From contig NZ_JAHFZZ010000027.1 of assembly GCF_018603905.1 (NCBI RefSeq), positions 1-64,000 of the forward strand: a DNA stretch of 64,000 nucleotides, written 5' to 3'. Under the pieces are notes generated by a model. The model was not told where the DNA came from and made no database searches. It saw only the letters and a program-made list of their open reading frames with translations. The translations under genes were made by a program, and so were the position numbers. Each line of letters starts with the position of its first letter. Within the stretch, counting starts at the first letter, position 1. Of the stretch, positions 1-8,168 are shown piece by piece. This DNA is from Nonomuraea sp. NEAU-A123. Lineage in GTDB: Bacteria > Actinomycetota > Actinomycetes > Streptosporangiales > Streptosporangiaceae.

Positions 1-778
1 GCAGCACCGCGAGCAGGACGAACCGCGCCAACCGTGGTGACTCGATCCGCGCCGGGGGCTCGGCGATCGTGGTGGCGCGGTAGGCGCCGGCGGTCTCCCG
101 CACCTCCGCCAAGGTCCGCCGGGCGAGGCCGATGCCCTCGCGGATGTCCTGCCGGGCCTCCACCGGCTCTTCCCGGCCCGCTTTCCGCATCCGGAACGCG
201 ATCGCCCGCAGCTTCCCGCCCAGGATGTTCCGCAGCTCGCCGTCCAGCCGCAGGCGTTCCCTGACCAGCGCCAGCCGGGCCAGTTCGCCCCGGGTGTCGT
301 GCAGCCGCCGCGCCGTCCCGACGAGCGCGGCCAGGCTGAACACGATGAGACCGTCGTCCGCCGTGACGATCATGAACCAGACCGTGTCGTAGACCCCATA
401 CCCGAGCAGGGCGGCGGTCGCGCCGGTGGCGGTCAGGACAAGGGCGAACAGCGGCCAGGCCAGCCGCGCCGGGAGCACGCACAGCACACCGGCCGCCACC
501 GTCCACGGCATCCAATCCCACCCCGCCCCGACCACGAGGAAGGGCAGCAGGTAGAGCAGCACCAACGCCGACAGAAGCCCATACCGGACGGCCGGCCGCC
601 AGCCTCGCGCCACGATCGCGATCAGCGGCGGATAGGACGCCATCGTCAGCAGAAACGCGAGCGGGGCGGCGTCGCGCCCCACCCCGCTCATCGTGCGGAT
701 GTAGAACAGGATGCCGAACGACGCCCACAGCATGCCGCCGGCGAGCCGCAGCGGGAGGTCGTCAGCGGTCCGCGCCAC
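1..778 (-). CDS. DesK/NarL-type sensor histidine kinase, N-terminal part
   Basis: The gene starts at GTG (776-778) and runs off the left edge, so 259 residues are visible. There are about five hydrophobic segments in residues 10-155, then a HisKA_3-like dimerisation helix (about 165-235) ending in RRTLAEVRETAGAYR, typical of DesK-like kinases. The usual phosphoacceptor stretch (DLHDLLGH type) reads ELRNILGGKL, with Arg183 where His is expected. After residue 240 a new hydrophobic stretch begins (PRLARFVLLAVL), which suggests a second membrane module and possibly a second HisKA_3/HATPase unit outside the window. The role would be membrane signal sensing; no ligand can be inferred. Family assignment is firm. 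Whether the kinase is active cannot be judged from this part. Confidence 0.75.
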   Translation of the reverse strand, partial: MARTADDLPLRLAGGMLWASFGILFYIRTMSGVGRDAAPLAFLLTMASYPPLIAIVARGWRPAVRYGLLSALVLLYLLPFLVVGAGWDWMPWTVAAGVLCVLPARLAWPLFALVLTATGATAALLGYGVYDTVWFMIVTADDGLIVFSLAALVGTARRLHDTRGELARLALVRERLRLDGELRNILGGKLRAIAFRMRKAGREEPVEARQDIREGIGLARRTLAEVRETAGAYRATTIAEPPARIESPRLARFVLLAVL

Positions 779-944
779 TCAGCTCTCCCGATGAACCGTG
801 CAAAATGCATGCCCGCCTGGTTACAGGGACACTATCGGCGCTTTCCCGGCCACTGCCACCCTTTACCTGGGAAATCACCCACGTGATCGTCACGACCTCC
901 GTTCACCGGTGTCGTGGCCGTACAAGAGTAGGAAATCCGAGCTG

Positions 945-1349
945 ATGGAACCCACCGAGATTCTGCCGATCATCGCGATCGTGTCGCTGGTCACGGTCGA
1001 GTTCGGCGGGCACGCGCTGCTGCGCTTCGTCACCACCGATCACCAGAAGCTGGGCGAGTTTCGCGAGCGGTTCTTCCGAGCCGGCCACGCGCACGCCGGG
1101 GTGTTGCTGCTGCTGTCCCTGGTCTACCTGCTCTACCTGCCCCGTGCCGGCTTCTCCGCCGGCCTGGAATGGCTGGCCGGCGGGGCGCTGCTGGCGGGGG
1201 TGCTGGCGCAATCGGGTGGGTTCTTCCTGCACCTGGCCGTCGGCGAGCAGGGTGCCCGCTCGTCCGGCACGATGCTCACGCGAGTCGGGGGCCTGCTCCT
1301 CGCCGTCGCGCTGATCACCCTGGCCGTCGGCCTCATCGGTGCCGCATAA
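945..1349 (+). CDS. small four-helix membrane protein
   Basis: The protein has 134 residues with about four hydrophobic helices. The loop after helix 1 contains FRAGHAHAGV, a His-rich stretch of the sort seen in small actinobacterial membrane proteins of unknown function. ATG 945 is chosen because a purine-rich stretch (AGTAGGAAA) lies upstream and the first helix starts just after MEPTEILPII. An upstream in-frame extension to 798 has no hydrophobic or conserved character. The gene is divergent from the sensor kinase. The next gene starts 34 bases downstream, so the two may be co-transcribed. Function unknown. Confidence 0.6.
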   Translation: MEPTEILPIIAIVSLVTVEFGGHALLRFVTTDHQKLGEFRERFFRAGHAHAGVLLLLSLVYLLYLPRAGFSAGLEWLAGGALLAGVLAQSGGFFLHLAVGEQGARSSGTMLTRVGGLLLAVALITLAVGLIGAA

Positions 1350-1383
1350 ACCTCGCAAGTTGATGACCTTGATGGGAGACATG

Positions 1384-2214
1384 ATGATCTTAGTGACGGG
1401 CGCCACCGGAAATATCGGCTCGCAACTGGTGACCGCTCTGACCCAGGCCGGGCAGCAGGTGCGCGCGCTGGTACGCGACCCGAAGGCGGTCACAATGCCC
1501 CCGGGCGTCCAGCTCGTCACCGGCGATCTGAACCAGCCCGACAGCCTGGCCGATGCCCTGGTCGGCGTGCGGGGCGTGTTCCTGCTGCCGGGATATGCGG
1601 ACATGCCCGGATTACTGGCCCGCATACGCCAAGCCGGGGTGCAACGGGTCGTGCTGCTGACGAGCGGCTCGGCCGCGCAAGCGGACATGAACAATGCGGT
1701 CTCCCGCTTCATGGCGCTCTCCGAGCGCGCCGCGCGGGAGGCGGATGTGCCCTGGACGTTCCTGCGGCCCAGGGCGTTCATGTCCAACGCGCTGCGCTGG
1801 CTGCCACAGCTTCGGACCGGCGACCTGGTGCGCGTACCGTTCGCCGGGGTGGCGGCCGCCGCCATCGACCCCGCCGACATCGCGGCCGTCGCGGCCCTGG
1901 CGCTGACGAGTGATGGATATGAGGGCCGGATCTACGAGCTGACCGGCCCGGACTCGCTGCTGCCCGCCGACCAGATCGCCGTGCTGGCCAAGGTACTGGG
2001 CAGGGACCTGCGCTGCGAGGGGCTCCCGAACGAGGAGGCTCGGGCTCAGATGGAGGCGAGCATGCCGGTCGAGTACGTCGACGCCTTCTTCAGCTTCTAC
2101 GTCGACGGCACGCTCGACGAGTCGCAGGTCCTGCCGACCGTGCAAGAGGTGACCGGACACCCGCCCCGCACCTTCGAACAGTGGGCGGAGACACACGCCG
2201 ACGCCTTCCGCTGA
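1384..2214 (+). CDS. NmrA/atypical-SDR family NAD(P)-binding protein
   Basis: The N-terminus MILVTGATGNIGSQLV is a Rossmann nucleotide-binding motif (GxxGxxG), followed by VRALVRDP, typical of NmrA-like proteins and NAD(P)H:quinone reductase-like atypical SDRs. The classical YxxxK pair is not evident, as is usual for NmrA-like members. Length of about 276 residues is normal for the family. The start could be ATG 1381, 1384 or an earlier in-frame ATG; GGGAG at 1374-1378 fits 1384 best. Such proteins act as redox sensors or reduce quinones or small carbonyls; the substrate cannot be told from sequence. Confidence 0.8.
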   Translation: MILVTGATGNIGSQLVTALTQAGQQVRALVRDPKAVTMPPGVQLVTGDLNQPDSLADALVGVRGVFLLPGYADMPGLLARIRQAGVQRVVLLTSGSAAQADMNNAVSRFMALSERAAREADVPWTFLRPRAFMSNALRWLPQLRTGDLVRVPFAGVAAAAIDPADIAAVAALALTSDGYEGRIYELTGPDSLLPADQIAVLAKVLGRDLRCEGLPNEEARAQMEASMPVEYVDAFFSFYVDGTLDESQVLPTVQEVTGHPPRTFEQWAETHADAFR

Positions 2215-2242
2215 CCTCGGCCGGGACTCGAAAGGAGCGGTC

Positions 2243-2869
2243 ATGGAGCCGGACAGCCGTGACGCGGGACCGTCGGCACCGCTCATGTCGGCGATCGTGA
2301 CGGAGCATTTCGTGCTGCAATCGGCGGCCAGCACGACGGTCAGCGAGGCGCTCGGGCGTTCGTCGCTGTACCTGTCGGCGTTGTCCAGCAGTCTGATCGC
2401 GTTGGGGTTCGCCTCGCAGACGCCCGGCCTGTTGCTGCCGTTCGCCGCCGCCGCGTTGCCGACGGTCTTTGTGCTGGGCGTGTTCACCACGGCACGGCTC
2501 GTCGACACAGGGGTGCAGAACGTGGCGTACCTGAGCAGCATCGCGCGCATCCGCGGCTACTACCGCCAGCTCGACCCTGAGGCGGCGCGCTACTTCGCCA
2601 GTTGGGGCGCGGGTGAAGGGGAGACCGACGATGCGCTCGGGTCGCTGGCGGTCAAAGCGGGCCCGATGGCCGGGCTCTTCACCGCCGCCAGCATGATCGC
2701 CATCATCAACGGCGTCCTGGCCGGCGTCTGCCTCGCCCTGCTGACCTACTACCTAATGACAGACCATCACCTGCCGGCCGCCCTGGCCGTCGGGCTCCTC
2801 ACCGCCGCCGCCGGCCTGACCGTGTTCTTCCGGTATCAGCACCAGCGCTACCTGAGGGTTCAGCACTGA
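2243..2869 (+). CDS. integral membrane protein of unknown function
   Basis: The protein has 208 residues. A good ribosome site (AAAGGAG) precedes ATG 2243. Two hydrophobic segments lie at about residues 45-85 and two at about 145-195. Between them is a soluble loop with IARIRGYYRQLDPEAARYF. The arrangement resembles small actinobacterial membrane proteins without assigned function. It follows the NmrA-like gene by 28 bases on the same strand, so they are probably one transcript. I do not recognise a catalytic motif. Confidence 0.65.
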   Translation: MEPDSRDAGPSAPLMSAIVTEHFVLQSAASTTVSEALGRSSLYLSALSSSLIALGFASQTPGLLLPFAAAALPTVFVLGVFTTARLVDTGVQNVAYLSSIARIRGYYRQLDPEAARYFASWGAGEGETDDALGSLAVKAGPMAGLFTAASMIAIINGVLAGVCLALLTYYLMTDHHLPAALAVGLLTAAAGLTVFFRYQHQRYLRVQH

Positions 2870-2884
2870 GCGACGCGCCGGTGG

Positions 2885-3217
2885 TCAGTCCCGTTCGGGC
2901 ACGGCCATCTCGCCGAGGAGGGACCAGTCGTCCTGCGGCACGGTCGCGTTCACGATGCGCGGCGTCTCGGCGAGATACGGCGGCAGGGTCTGCTGGGCCT
3001 TCCTGAAGTGCTCCGACTGGACGTGCGCCGCCCCGGCCTCGCCGTCGCGGAACGCCTCGACCAGCACGTACTCGGTCGGATCCGCCAGACTGCGCGACCA
3101 GTCGAACCACAGGCAGCCAGGCTCGTCGCGGGTCGCCTGGGTGAATTCGCCCGCGATCTCAGGGAACCGGTCGGCGTGGTCGGGCAGAACGCGGAACTTC
3201 GCGGTGATGAAGATCAT
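2885..3217 (-). CDS. antibiotic biosynthesis monooxygenase (ABM) domain / YgiN-like protein
   Basis: This 110-residue single-domain protein has the ABM pattern: MIFITAKFRVLPDHADRF at the start, then EPGCLWFDWSRS and VLVEAFRDGEAGAAHVQSEH. Family members form dimeric ferredoxin-like folds and oxidise quinols or polyketide phenols without a cofactor, or serve as stress proteins. The gene lies convergent to the membrane protein upstream and 79 bases downstream of the DUF1707 gene, from which a strong hairpin separates it. Substrate unknown. Confidence 0.8.
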   Translation of the reverse strand: MIFITAKFRVLPDHADRFPEIAGEFTQATRDEPGCLWFDWSRSLADPTEYVLVEAFRDGEAGAAHVQSEHFRKAQQTLPPYLAETPRIVNATVPQDDWSLLGEMAVPERD

Positions 3218-3238
3218 AAGGCCATTCTCTCGTGCGGT

Positions 3239-3272
3239 CGGCTGACGTCAAAGCAGGCATTGACGTCAGCCG
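3239..3272 (-). terminator. 13-bp perfect hairpin, probable intrinsic terminator
   Basis: Arms 3239-3251 and 3260-3272 (CGGCTGACGTCAA and its exact complement) enclose an 8-base loop. The hairpin sits 24 bases after the DUF1707/DUF4870 gene ends (reading on the minus strand) and before the ABM gene start, so it most likely ends the upstream transcript. There is no T tract, as is common in actinomycetes. Because TGACGTCA is itself palindromic, a protein-binding site is an alternative. Confidence 0.6.
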
Positions 3273-3295
3273 GCGGCACGAGCTCTAGCTAAACG

Positions 3296-3889
3296 TCACT
3301 TCACCAGGCGAACCGTCAGGGGATAGCGGAACGGGTTCTCCGACAGCGCCGAAATGCCACCGGCGATGGACAGAACGACCGCCGCCACCCAGATGACCGG
3401 GATGAGCACCACCCCGATCACGGTGAACGGCAACAGGAACGTCGCCCCCACCACGGTGAGCTGGAAGTTCAGCGCCTCCAACGCGTGCCGTCGGATGTAC
3501 GGCGAGGTCTTGCCGCCCGTCAGCAGCAGGATCAACGGCCCGACGATCGGGAACCCGACCAGCGTCAGCAGATGAGCCGCCGAAGCCCCGAGCCGTTCAT
3601 TACTCTCCGTCGGCGCCTCACGCCGAACCGGCGCGGGCATCGGCCGGATCCTGGGGACGGCGCTCGCGCCGTACAGCTCCGCCATGATGGGCATCAGATC
3701 ACCGTGCGTACGCGCGGTCATCGCCCGATCCAACCGGTCATCGAACTCGATCTTGTCGAATCGGCCCTCCGCGTAAGCGGCCTGAACGTGCTCGACCACG
3801 TGCTCACGGTCCTGGTTGGTGACGCGCAGATGAGCGGGCGGCACCTGTCCCGGGCCCGGGGGTGTGGGTACCCCAGCCATAACAGCCAT
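3296..3889 (-). CDS. DUF1707 and DUF4870 domain membrane protein
   Basis: The N-terminal part (about residues 20-75) is a SHOCT-like DUF1707 domain: LRVTNQDREHVVEHVQAAYA, then EGRFDKIEFDDRLDRAMTAR. The C-terminal half has the DUF4870/Tic20-like membrane region: a helix around LLTLVGFPIVGPLILLL, the signature RRHALEALNFQL, then two more helices. ATG 3889 is chosen because AAGGAGAGG lies directly upstream. A longer in-frame form starting at 3922 lacks a ribosome site. The function is not established; DUF1707 proteins are typical of actinobacteria and often sit at the envelope. Confidence 0.85.
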   Translation of the reverse strand: MAVMAGVPTPPGPGQVPPAHLRVTNQDREHVVEHVQAAYAEGRFDKIEFDDRLDRAMTARTHGDLMPIMAELYGASAVPRIRPMPAPVRREAPTESNERLGASAAHLLTLVGFPIVGPLILLLTGGKTSPYIRRHALEALNFQLTVVGATFLLPFTVIGVVLIPVIWVAAVVLSIAGGISALSENPFRYPLTVRLVK

Positions 3890-4021
3890 GCCTCTCCTTA
3901 GAATCGGGCAGTCACCATCCATACTGACCGCCGCACGTCATCGTGGCCATCCGGAGAATCCCCGAGGTGTCCCCTAGATCACCCCGACGCGCGCGGCCGT
4001 TTGACGGTATAAAAAGGACTC

Positions 4022-4363
4022 ATGAGATGGCGAGACCGCTACGGCATTCGGCGGCTGCGCGGTTCCAAAATCGCGAAGTTCGACCGGGAAGCCACTGACG
4101 CCGATATCGAAGCTCTCATCGCCTTCGCCAAATCACGGCGAGGCGTCGAGTTCTTCGTCGAACCCGAAACCTTCGCGACGGACACCACGGCCGTCGCCGT
4201 GGCCGACGACGGCGAGTGGACCCGCCGCCGGGTCGGCTCCCCCGCCGTGATCCACAAGGTCGCCCGAGACCTCGCCCTGCCGGTGTACGACGTCCAGATC
4301 ATGGGCTATCCACCACGGATGCGCGCGTACAACGAACGGCGGCGACGCGAGGAGAATCTGTAG
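4022..4363 (+). CDS. conserved hypothetical protein, 113 residues
   Basis: This small soluble protein is rich in charged residues, with FVEPETFATDTTAVAVADDG in the middle and an Arg-rich end (RMRAYNERRRREENL). I do not recognise a domain with a known function. A TTGACGGTATAAAAAGGA stretch just upstream may hold both promoter and ribosome site, giving a short spacing of 3 bases to ATG. A degenerate copy of its last 80 or so bases occurs at 13.4 kb, which shows the gene or its tail has been duplicated and moved. Confidence 0.55.
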   Translation: MRWRDRYGIRRLRGSKIAKFDREATDADIEALIAFAKSRRGVEFFVEPETFATDTTAVAVADDGEWTRRRVGSPAVIHKVARDLALPVYDVQIMGYPPRMRAYNERRRREENL

Positions 4364-4402
4364 CCGTCGGTGCTACGCCGACCATCGCGGCGCGCGGCTC
4401 CG

Positions 4403-5536
4403 TCATCGCGTCTCCACCCGGTTGGCGCCGGCCAGCACGTCCCGCACCGAGGACCATCCGGCGAGCGTGTTCCGTACGTCCGCCCGGGTCTCCTCCCCTA
4501 GCGCCTGCGCGTGGGCCCGCTCGAGCACGTCGTCCAGGCGCTCGGGCCGGCCGCTCGTCGCCGACCGCACCGCCGCCTCCACCATCGCCAGGCTCATCAC
4601 GTTCTCGTGCACCTCGCCGGACGGCGGCTCCCCGGTCCGGAGCGCCCGCACGAACACCTGCAGAGCGCCGGCGATCCCGGAGTACGGCGAGCCGGCCGGT
4701 TCACCGGCCGCCACCTCGGCGTCGAGGACCGGCTCGTGGTCGCCGTCCCAGAGCGCGGTGCCCTTCTCGCCGCTGACCCGCCAGCTCCCGTTCCACGACG
4801 TGATGTCGCCGGGACTGCACCAGCTTCCGTTGTAGACGTAGCGGGTGCCGCCCTCCATCTCGAACACCACGGCCGCGTTGGCGTCCCCGGCGAACCAACT
4901 CCACGGCGGGTTGTACGACTGGCAGTACGCCGTCACCGGCTCGGCCCGGAGCAGGAAACGCGCCGAGTCGAAGGCGTGGATCGCCATGTCGACGAGCAGC
5001 GGGTAGGCCATCAGATCGCGAAACCCGCCGAACCGCTCGGACCGGAAGAACTCCGTGCTCACCGTCCCGATCGCGCCGAGCCGCGCGATCATCCCCCGCA
5101 GCACGGCGAGCTGCGGGTTCCAGCGGCGGGACTGGCTGACCATGAACAGTTCGCCGGTGACCTCCGCCGCGGCGGCCATGGACAGCGCCCGGCTGACGTT
5201 CTCCGCGACCGGTTTCTCACCGAGCACCGGCAGGCCGGCGAACAACGCTGCGGTGGTCACCGGGTGGTGCGCCTCGGGGACGGTCACGTTGATCAGCGCC
5301 TGGGCGCCGGTCTGCCGGGCGAGCGCGACGGCGTCCGTGCCGACCGGAAGGTCCGGCAGGCCGGCGCCGTCGGCCGACGCGCGGGCCAGCGCCACGTCCA
5401 GGTCGGCGATGCCGGTGAGCGTCACCTCGGGCGAGTCGGCAACAGTGGCCAGCCAGGCCCGGCCCATGCTGCCGGCGCCGACGATGACCACCCGGAGCGG
5501 ATCCGCCGGGCTGGAGGGGATCGTCCGGAAGCTCAC
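4403..5536 (-). CDS. Gfo/Idh/MocA family dehydrogenase (ThuB-like)
   Basis: The N-terminal Rossmann motif is VVIVGAGSMGRAWLATV (about residues 14-30). The Gfo/Idh signature GEKPVAEN lies near residue 135, with the Lys expected to act in hydride transfer. A C-terminal substrate domain includes DMAIHAFDSARFLL, whose His is the usual catalytic position. Length of 377 is normal. It begins inside the stop of the ThuA gene (GTGA overlap), so the two are translationally coupled. In rhizobia the ThuA/ThuB pair processes 3-keto sugars derived from trehalose and related disaccharides. By context this enzyme would oxidise or reduce the imported glycoside; the exact sugar is inference. Confidence 0.85.
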   Translation of the reverse strand: MSFRTIPSSPADPLRVVIVGAGSMGRAWLATVADSPEVTLTGIADLDVALARASADGAGLPDLPVGTDAVALARQTGAQALINVTVPEAHHPVTTAALFAGLPVLGEKPVAENVSRALSMAAAAEVTGELFMVSQSRRWNPQLAVLRGMIARLGAIGTVSTEFFRSERFGGFRDLMAYPLLVDMAIHAFDSARFLLRAEPVTAYCQSYNPPWSWFAGDANAAVVFEMEGGTRYVYNGSWCSPGDITSWNGSWRVSGEKGTALWDGDHEPVLDAEVAAGEPAGSPYSGIAGALQVFVRALRTGEPPSGEVHENVMSLAMVEAAVRSATSGRPERLDDVLERAHAQALGEETRADVRNTLAGWSSVRDVLAGANRVETR

Positions 5537-6312
5537 TGGAGCGGTCCGGTGTAGTCCTGGCCCTGGAAGAACTCCCCGGTCGCGTACCGCAGGAGCACGG
5601 GATGGCTCCGTTCCGGCCGATCGGTGCGGGCCCAGGCGACGCCGTTCGCGATGACCCGGCGTACGTCCTTGTGGTGGTAGGTGGGGTACGCCTGGTCCCC
5701 CGGCCGGAAGTAGAAGATCTTGCCGTGGCCGCGGCGGAACGTGCAGCCGCTGCGGAACACCTCCCCGCCGCTGAACGAGCTGACGAACACGAGCTCGTCC
5801 GGTGCCGGGATGTCGAAGAACTCCCCGTACATCTCGTCCTCTTCGATGATCAGCGGGTGCGGCACGCCCTTGGCGATGGGATGCGTGGGGTCGACCGTCC
5901 AGATGAGCTCACGGTCGTGCTCGTCGCGCCAGCGCAGTGTGCAACTCGTCCCCATCAGCTTGGTGAAGATCTTCGACCAGTGCCCGGAGTGCAGCACGAC
6001 GAGTCCCATCCCGGACAGCACATGCCGGTGGACGCGCTCGACGACCTCGTCGCTGACCTCGTCGTGCGCCGCGTGCCCCCACCAGGTGAGCACGTCGGTG
6101 CCGGCCAGCACCTCCTCGGTCAGGCCGTGCTCCGGGTCGTCGAGGGTCGCCGTGCGGACGACGCAGCCGTCGCCGAGGTTCTCCTCGATGCCCTCCGCGA
6201 TCGTCGTGTGCATGCCCTTCGGATAGATCTTCGCCACGTGCTCCTCGATCTGCTCGTGGCGGTTCTCGCCCCACACCGTCACACGCAGCGGGCCGGCCGT
6301 TCCGTTTGTCAT
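5533..6312 (-). CDS. thuA: ThuA-domain protein (trehalose utilisation family)
   Basis: This 259-residue ThuA-family protein has a class I amidotransferase-like fold: RVTVWGENRHEQIEEHV at the start, DVLTWWGHAAHDEV, then GMGLVVLHSGHWSKIF and RRGHGKIFYFRPGDQAYP near the end. AAAAGG lies 6 bases before ATG 6312. It sits in the LacI-regulated transport operon, between the permeases and the Gfo/Idh gene, in the same order as the end of the Sinorhizobium thuEFGKAB operon. ThuA-type proteins act on keto-disaccharides made by ThuB-like enzymes. Family assignment is strong; the substrate is inferred. Confidence 0.88.
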   Translation of the reverse strand: MTNGTAGPLRVTVWGENRHEQIEEHVAKIYPKGMHTTIAEGIEENLGDGCVVRTATLDDPEHGLTEEVLAGTDVLTWWGHAAHDEVSDEVVERVHRHVLSGMGLVVLHSGHWSKIFTKLMGTSCTLRWRDEHDRELIWTVDPTHPIAKGVPHPLIIEEDEMYGEFFDIPAPDELVFVSSFSGGEVFRSGCTFRRGHGKIFYFRPGDQAYPTYHHKDVRRVIANGVAWARTDRPERSHPVLLRYATGEFFQGQDYTGPLQ

Positions 6313-6343
6313 GTCGAACCTTTTCTGCTGGGGGTTGCTGGAT

Positions 6344-7168
6344 TCACTTGACGGCGCCGGCCGTCGTTCCCGCGGCGACGTAGCGCTGGGCGACGACGAG
6401 CAGGACGATGGCCGGGATGGAGGCGAGCACGGCGGTGGCCATGACCGAGCTCCAGTCGTTTACATATGTCCCGATGTAGGTGTAGAGCCCGAGCGTCACC
6501 GGGCGCACGTCCTCGGTCGTGGTGAGGGTGAGGGCGAACAGGAAGTCCGCCCAGGAGAAGAGGAAGGTGAACAGGGCCGCGGTGATGAGCGCGTTGCGGC
6601 TCATCGGCAGCACGATGGAGATGAACGTCCGGACGTGGCCGGCCCCGTCGACCCGGCCGGCCTCCAGGACCGCCCGCGGGATGTTGGTCATGAACGCGCG
6701 GACGATCAGGATCGCGAACGGGATGCCCGCGGTCGAGTCGGCGAGGATCAGGCCCGGGATCGAGTTGAGCAGTCCCAGGTCGTTGTAGGCGGTGTAGAGC
6801 GCGTTCGCGATGACGATCCCCGGGATCATCTGCGAGATCAGGATCCCGAAGAGGAACGCGCCCACGAAGCGGACCTTGAACTGCGCCAGCGCGTACGCCG
6901 CCGGCATCGCGATCAGCAGGCTGAACACGACCGAGCCGAGGGCGACGACCAGGCTCGTGACCAGGTTGCGGCCCTGCTGGCCGAGCGCGGTGGCGTAGCC
7001 GTTGAAGCTGAGGTCGAACGGCAGCCACGGGGTGCCGACCGCCGAGCCGCTCGGCTGCAGCGAGACGTTGACCATCCAATAGATCGGGAACAGCAGAACG
7101 GCGAGGATGACGATCCCGGCGACGGTGCTGCCCCAACCGGCCCGAGTGTGCCTTGTGATGGTGGTCAT
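6344..7168 (-). CDS. carbohydrate ABC transporter permease (MalG/ThuG type)
   Basis: Six membrane helices begin with GIVILAVLLFPIYWMVNVS. The EAA loop for ATPase contact is near residue 190 (EAGRVDGAGHVRTFISIVLP), giving a CUT1-type inner membrane permease. ATG 7168 is taken rather than the earlier in-frame codon at 7192 because GAGG lies 5 bases upstream and this leaves an 8-base gap from the previous permease. It works with the next permease and binding protein; no ATPase gene is present in the operon. Confidence 0.9.
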   Translation of the reverse strand: MTTITRHTRAGWGSTVAGIVILAVLLFPIYWMVNVSLQPSGSAVGTPWLPFDLSFNGYATALGQQGRNLVTSLVVALGSVVFSLLIAMPAAYALAQFKVRFVGAFLFGILISQMIPGIVIANALYTAYNDLGLLNSIPGLILADSTAGIPFAILIVRAFMTNIPRAVLEAGRVDGAGHVRTFISIVLPMSRNALITAALFTFLFSWADFLFALTLTTTEDVRPVTLGLYTYIGTYVNDWSSVMATAVLASIPAIVLLVVAQRYVAAGTTAGAVK

Positions 7169-7175
7169 GACGGCC

Positions 7176-8168
7176 TCACTCGTCCACGGCACGCCGGTTG
7201 GCGCGCAGGTAGAAGATGGCGAACACCAGGGAGATCGCGATCAGGATGTTGCCGAGCGCGGCGCCCTGACCGAAGTCGAACTGCTGGAACGACAGGTGGT
7301 ACGACTGCGTCGCGATGGTCTGGCTGGCGTTGGCCGGGCCGCCGCCGGTCAGCGCCAGGATCACGTCCAGCACCTTGATCGTGTAGACCACCCCGAGCAC
7401 CAGCACGACGCTCACCACCGGGCGCAGCAACGGCCAGGTCACATACCGGAACCGGTGCCAGCTGCTCGCCCCGTCCAGCGCGGCCGCCTCGTACAGGTCC
7501 TCCGGGATGTCCTGGAGCCCTCCGTAGAGGATGGTCAGGTTGAACGGGATGCCGATCCAGATGTTCACCAGGATCACCGCCACCAGGGCCAGTGAGGTGC
7601 TGGTCAGCCAGCCGGGGTGGTCGGTCGCCACCCCGATGGCGGCCAGGAACCGGTTGAGCGCGCCGTTGTCCTTGTCGAGGATCCACCGCCAGACCGCGCC
7701 GGAGACGATCAGCGGGATCAGCCACGGCAGCAGCATCAACGACCGGAGCACACCGTTGAGCGGAAAGCGGCGCCGGAAGAACATCGCCAGGGCCAGACCG
7801 ATGACGAACTGCGCGGCGATCGAGCCCGCGGTGAACAGGACGGTGTTCAGCATGGCCTTGCCGAACACCGGGGAGGACACCACCGCGGAGTAGTTGGCGA
7901 ACCCGACCCACGGCGCCTCGCCGGTGTAGAAGGTGCTCGTCGAGTACTCCTGGAAGGCCATCACGAAGTTCTTGACGATCGGGTAGCCGAAGAAGGCCAC
8001 CATGTAGATCACGGCCGGGGCCAGGAACAGCACCTGCGCGGCGCGGTTCTGGAAGTGGTGCGACTGCCAGAAGCGGGGTCCGGCAACGGTCCCGTCGCCC
8101 GCCACGGTCGCCGGCGGTGGTGGATCTGTCTGACGTTCCCTTGTGGACTGTTGTGGGTGCTCAACCAT
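7176..8168 (-). CDS. sugar ABC transporter permease (MalF/ThuF type)
   Basis: The protein has 330 residues with a polar N-terminal tail, a first helix at about 47-67 (VLFLAPAVIYMVAFFGYPI), five more helices, and the EAA loop EAAALDGASSWHRFRYVTWP near residue 230. It is a CUT1-family permease. The ATG lies 8 bases inside the end of the binding-protein gene, so translation is coupled. It would form a heterodimer with the following permease. Confidence 0.9.
   Translation of the reverse strand: MVEHPQQSTRERQTDPPPPATVAGDGTVAGPRFWQSHHFQNRAAQVLFLAPAVIYMVAFFGYPIVKNFVMAFQEYSTSTFYTGEAPWVGFANYSAVVSSPVFGKAMLNTVLFTAGSIAAQFVIGLALAMFFRRRFPLNGVLRSLMLLPWLIPLIVSGAVWRWILDKDNGALNRFLAAIGVATDHPGWLTSTSLALVAVILVNIWIGIPFNLTILYGGLQDIPEDLYEAAALDGASSWHRFRYVTWPLLRPVVSVVLVLGVVYTIKVLDVILALTGGGPANASQTIATQSYHLSFQQFDFGQGAALGNILIAISLVFAIFYLRANRRAVDE

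Noticed and set aside
4511..5554. Long open frame on the plus strand opposite the Gfo/Idh gene
   Set aside because: Arg/Gly/His-rich shadow of a well-supported dehydrogenase; no domain or ribosome site.
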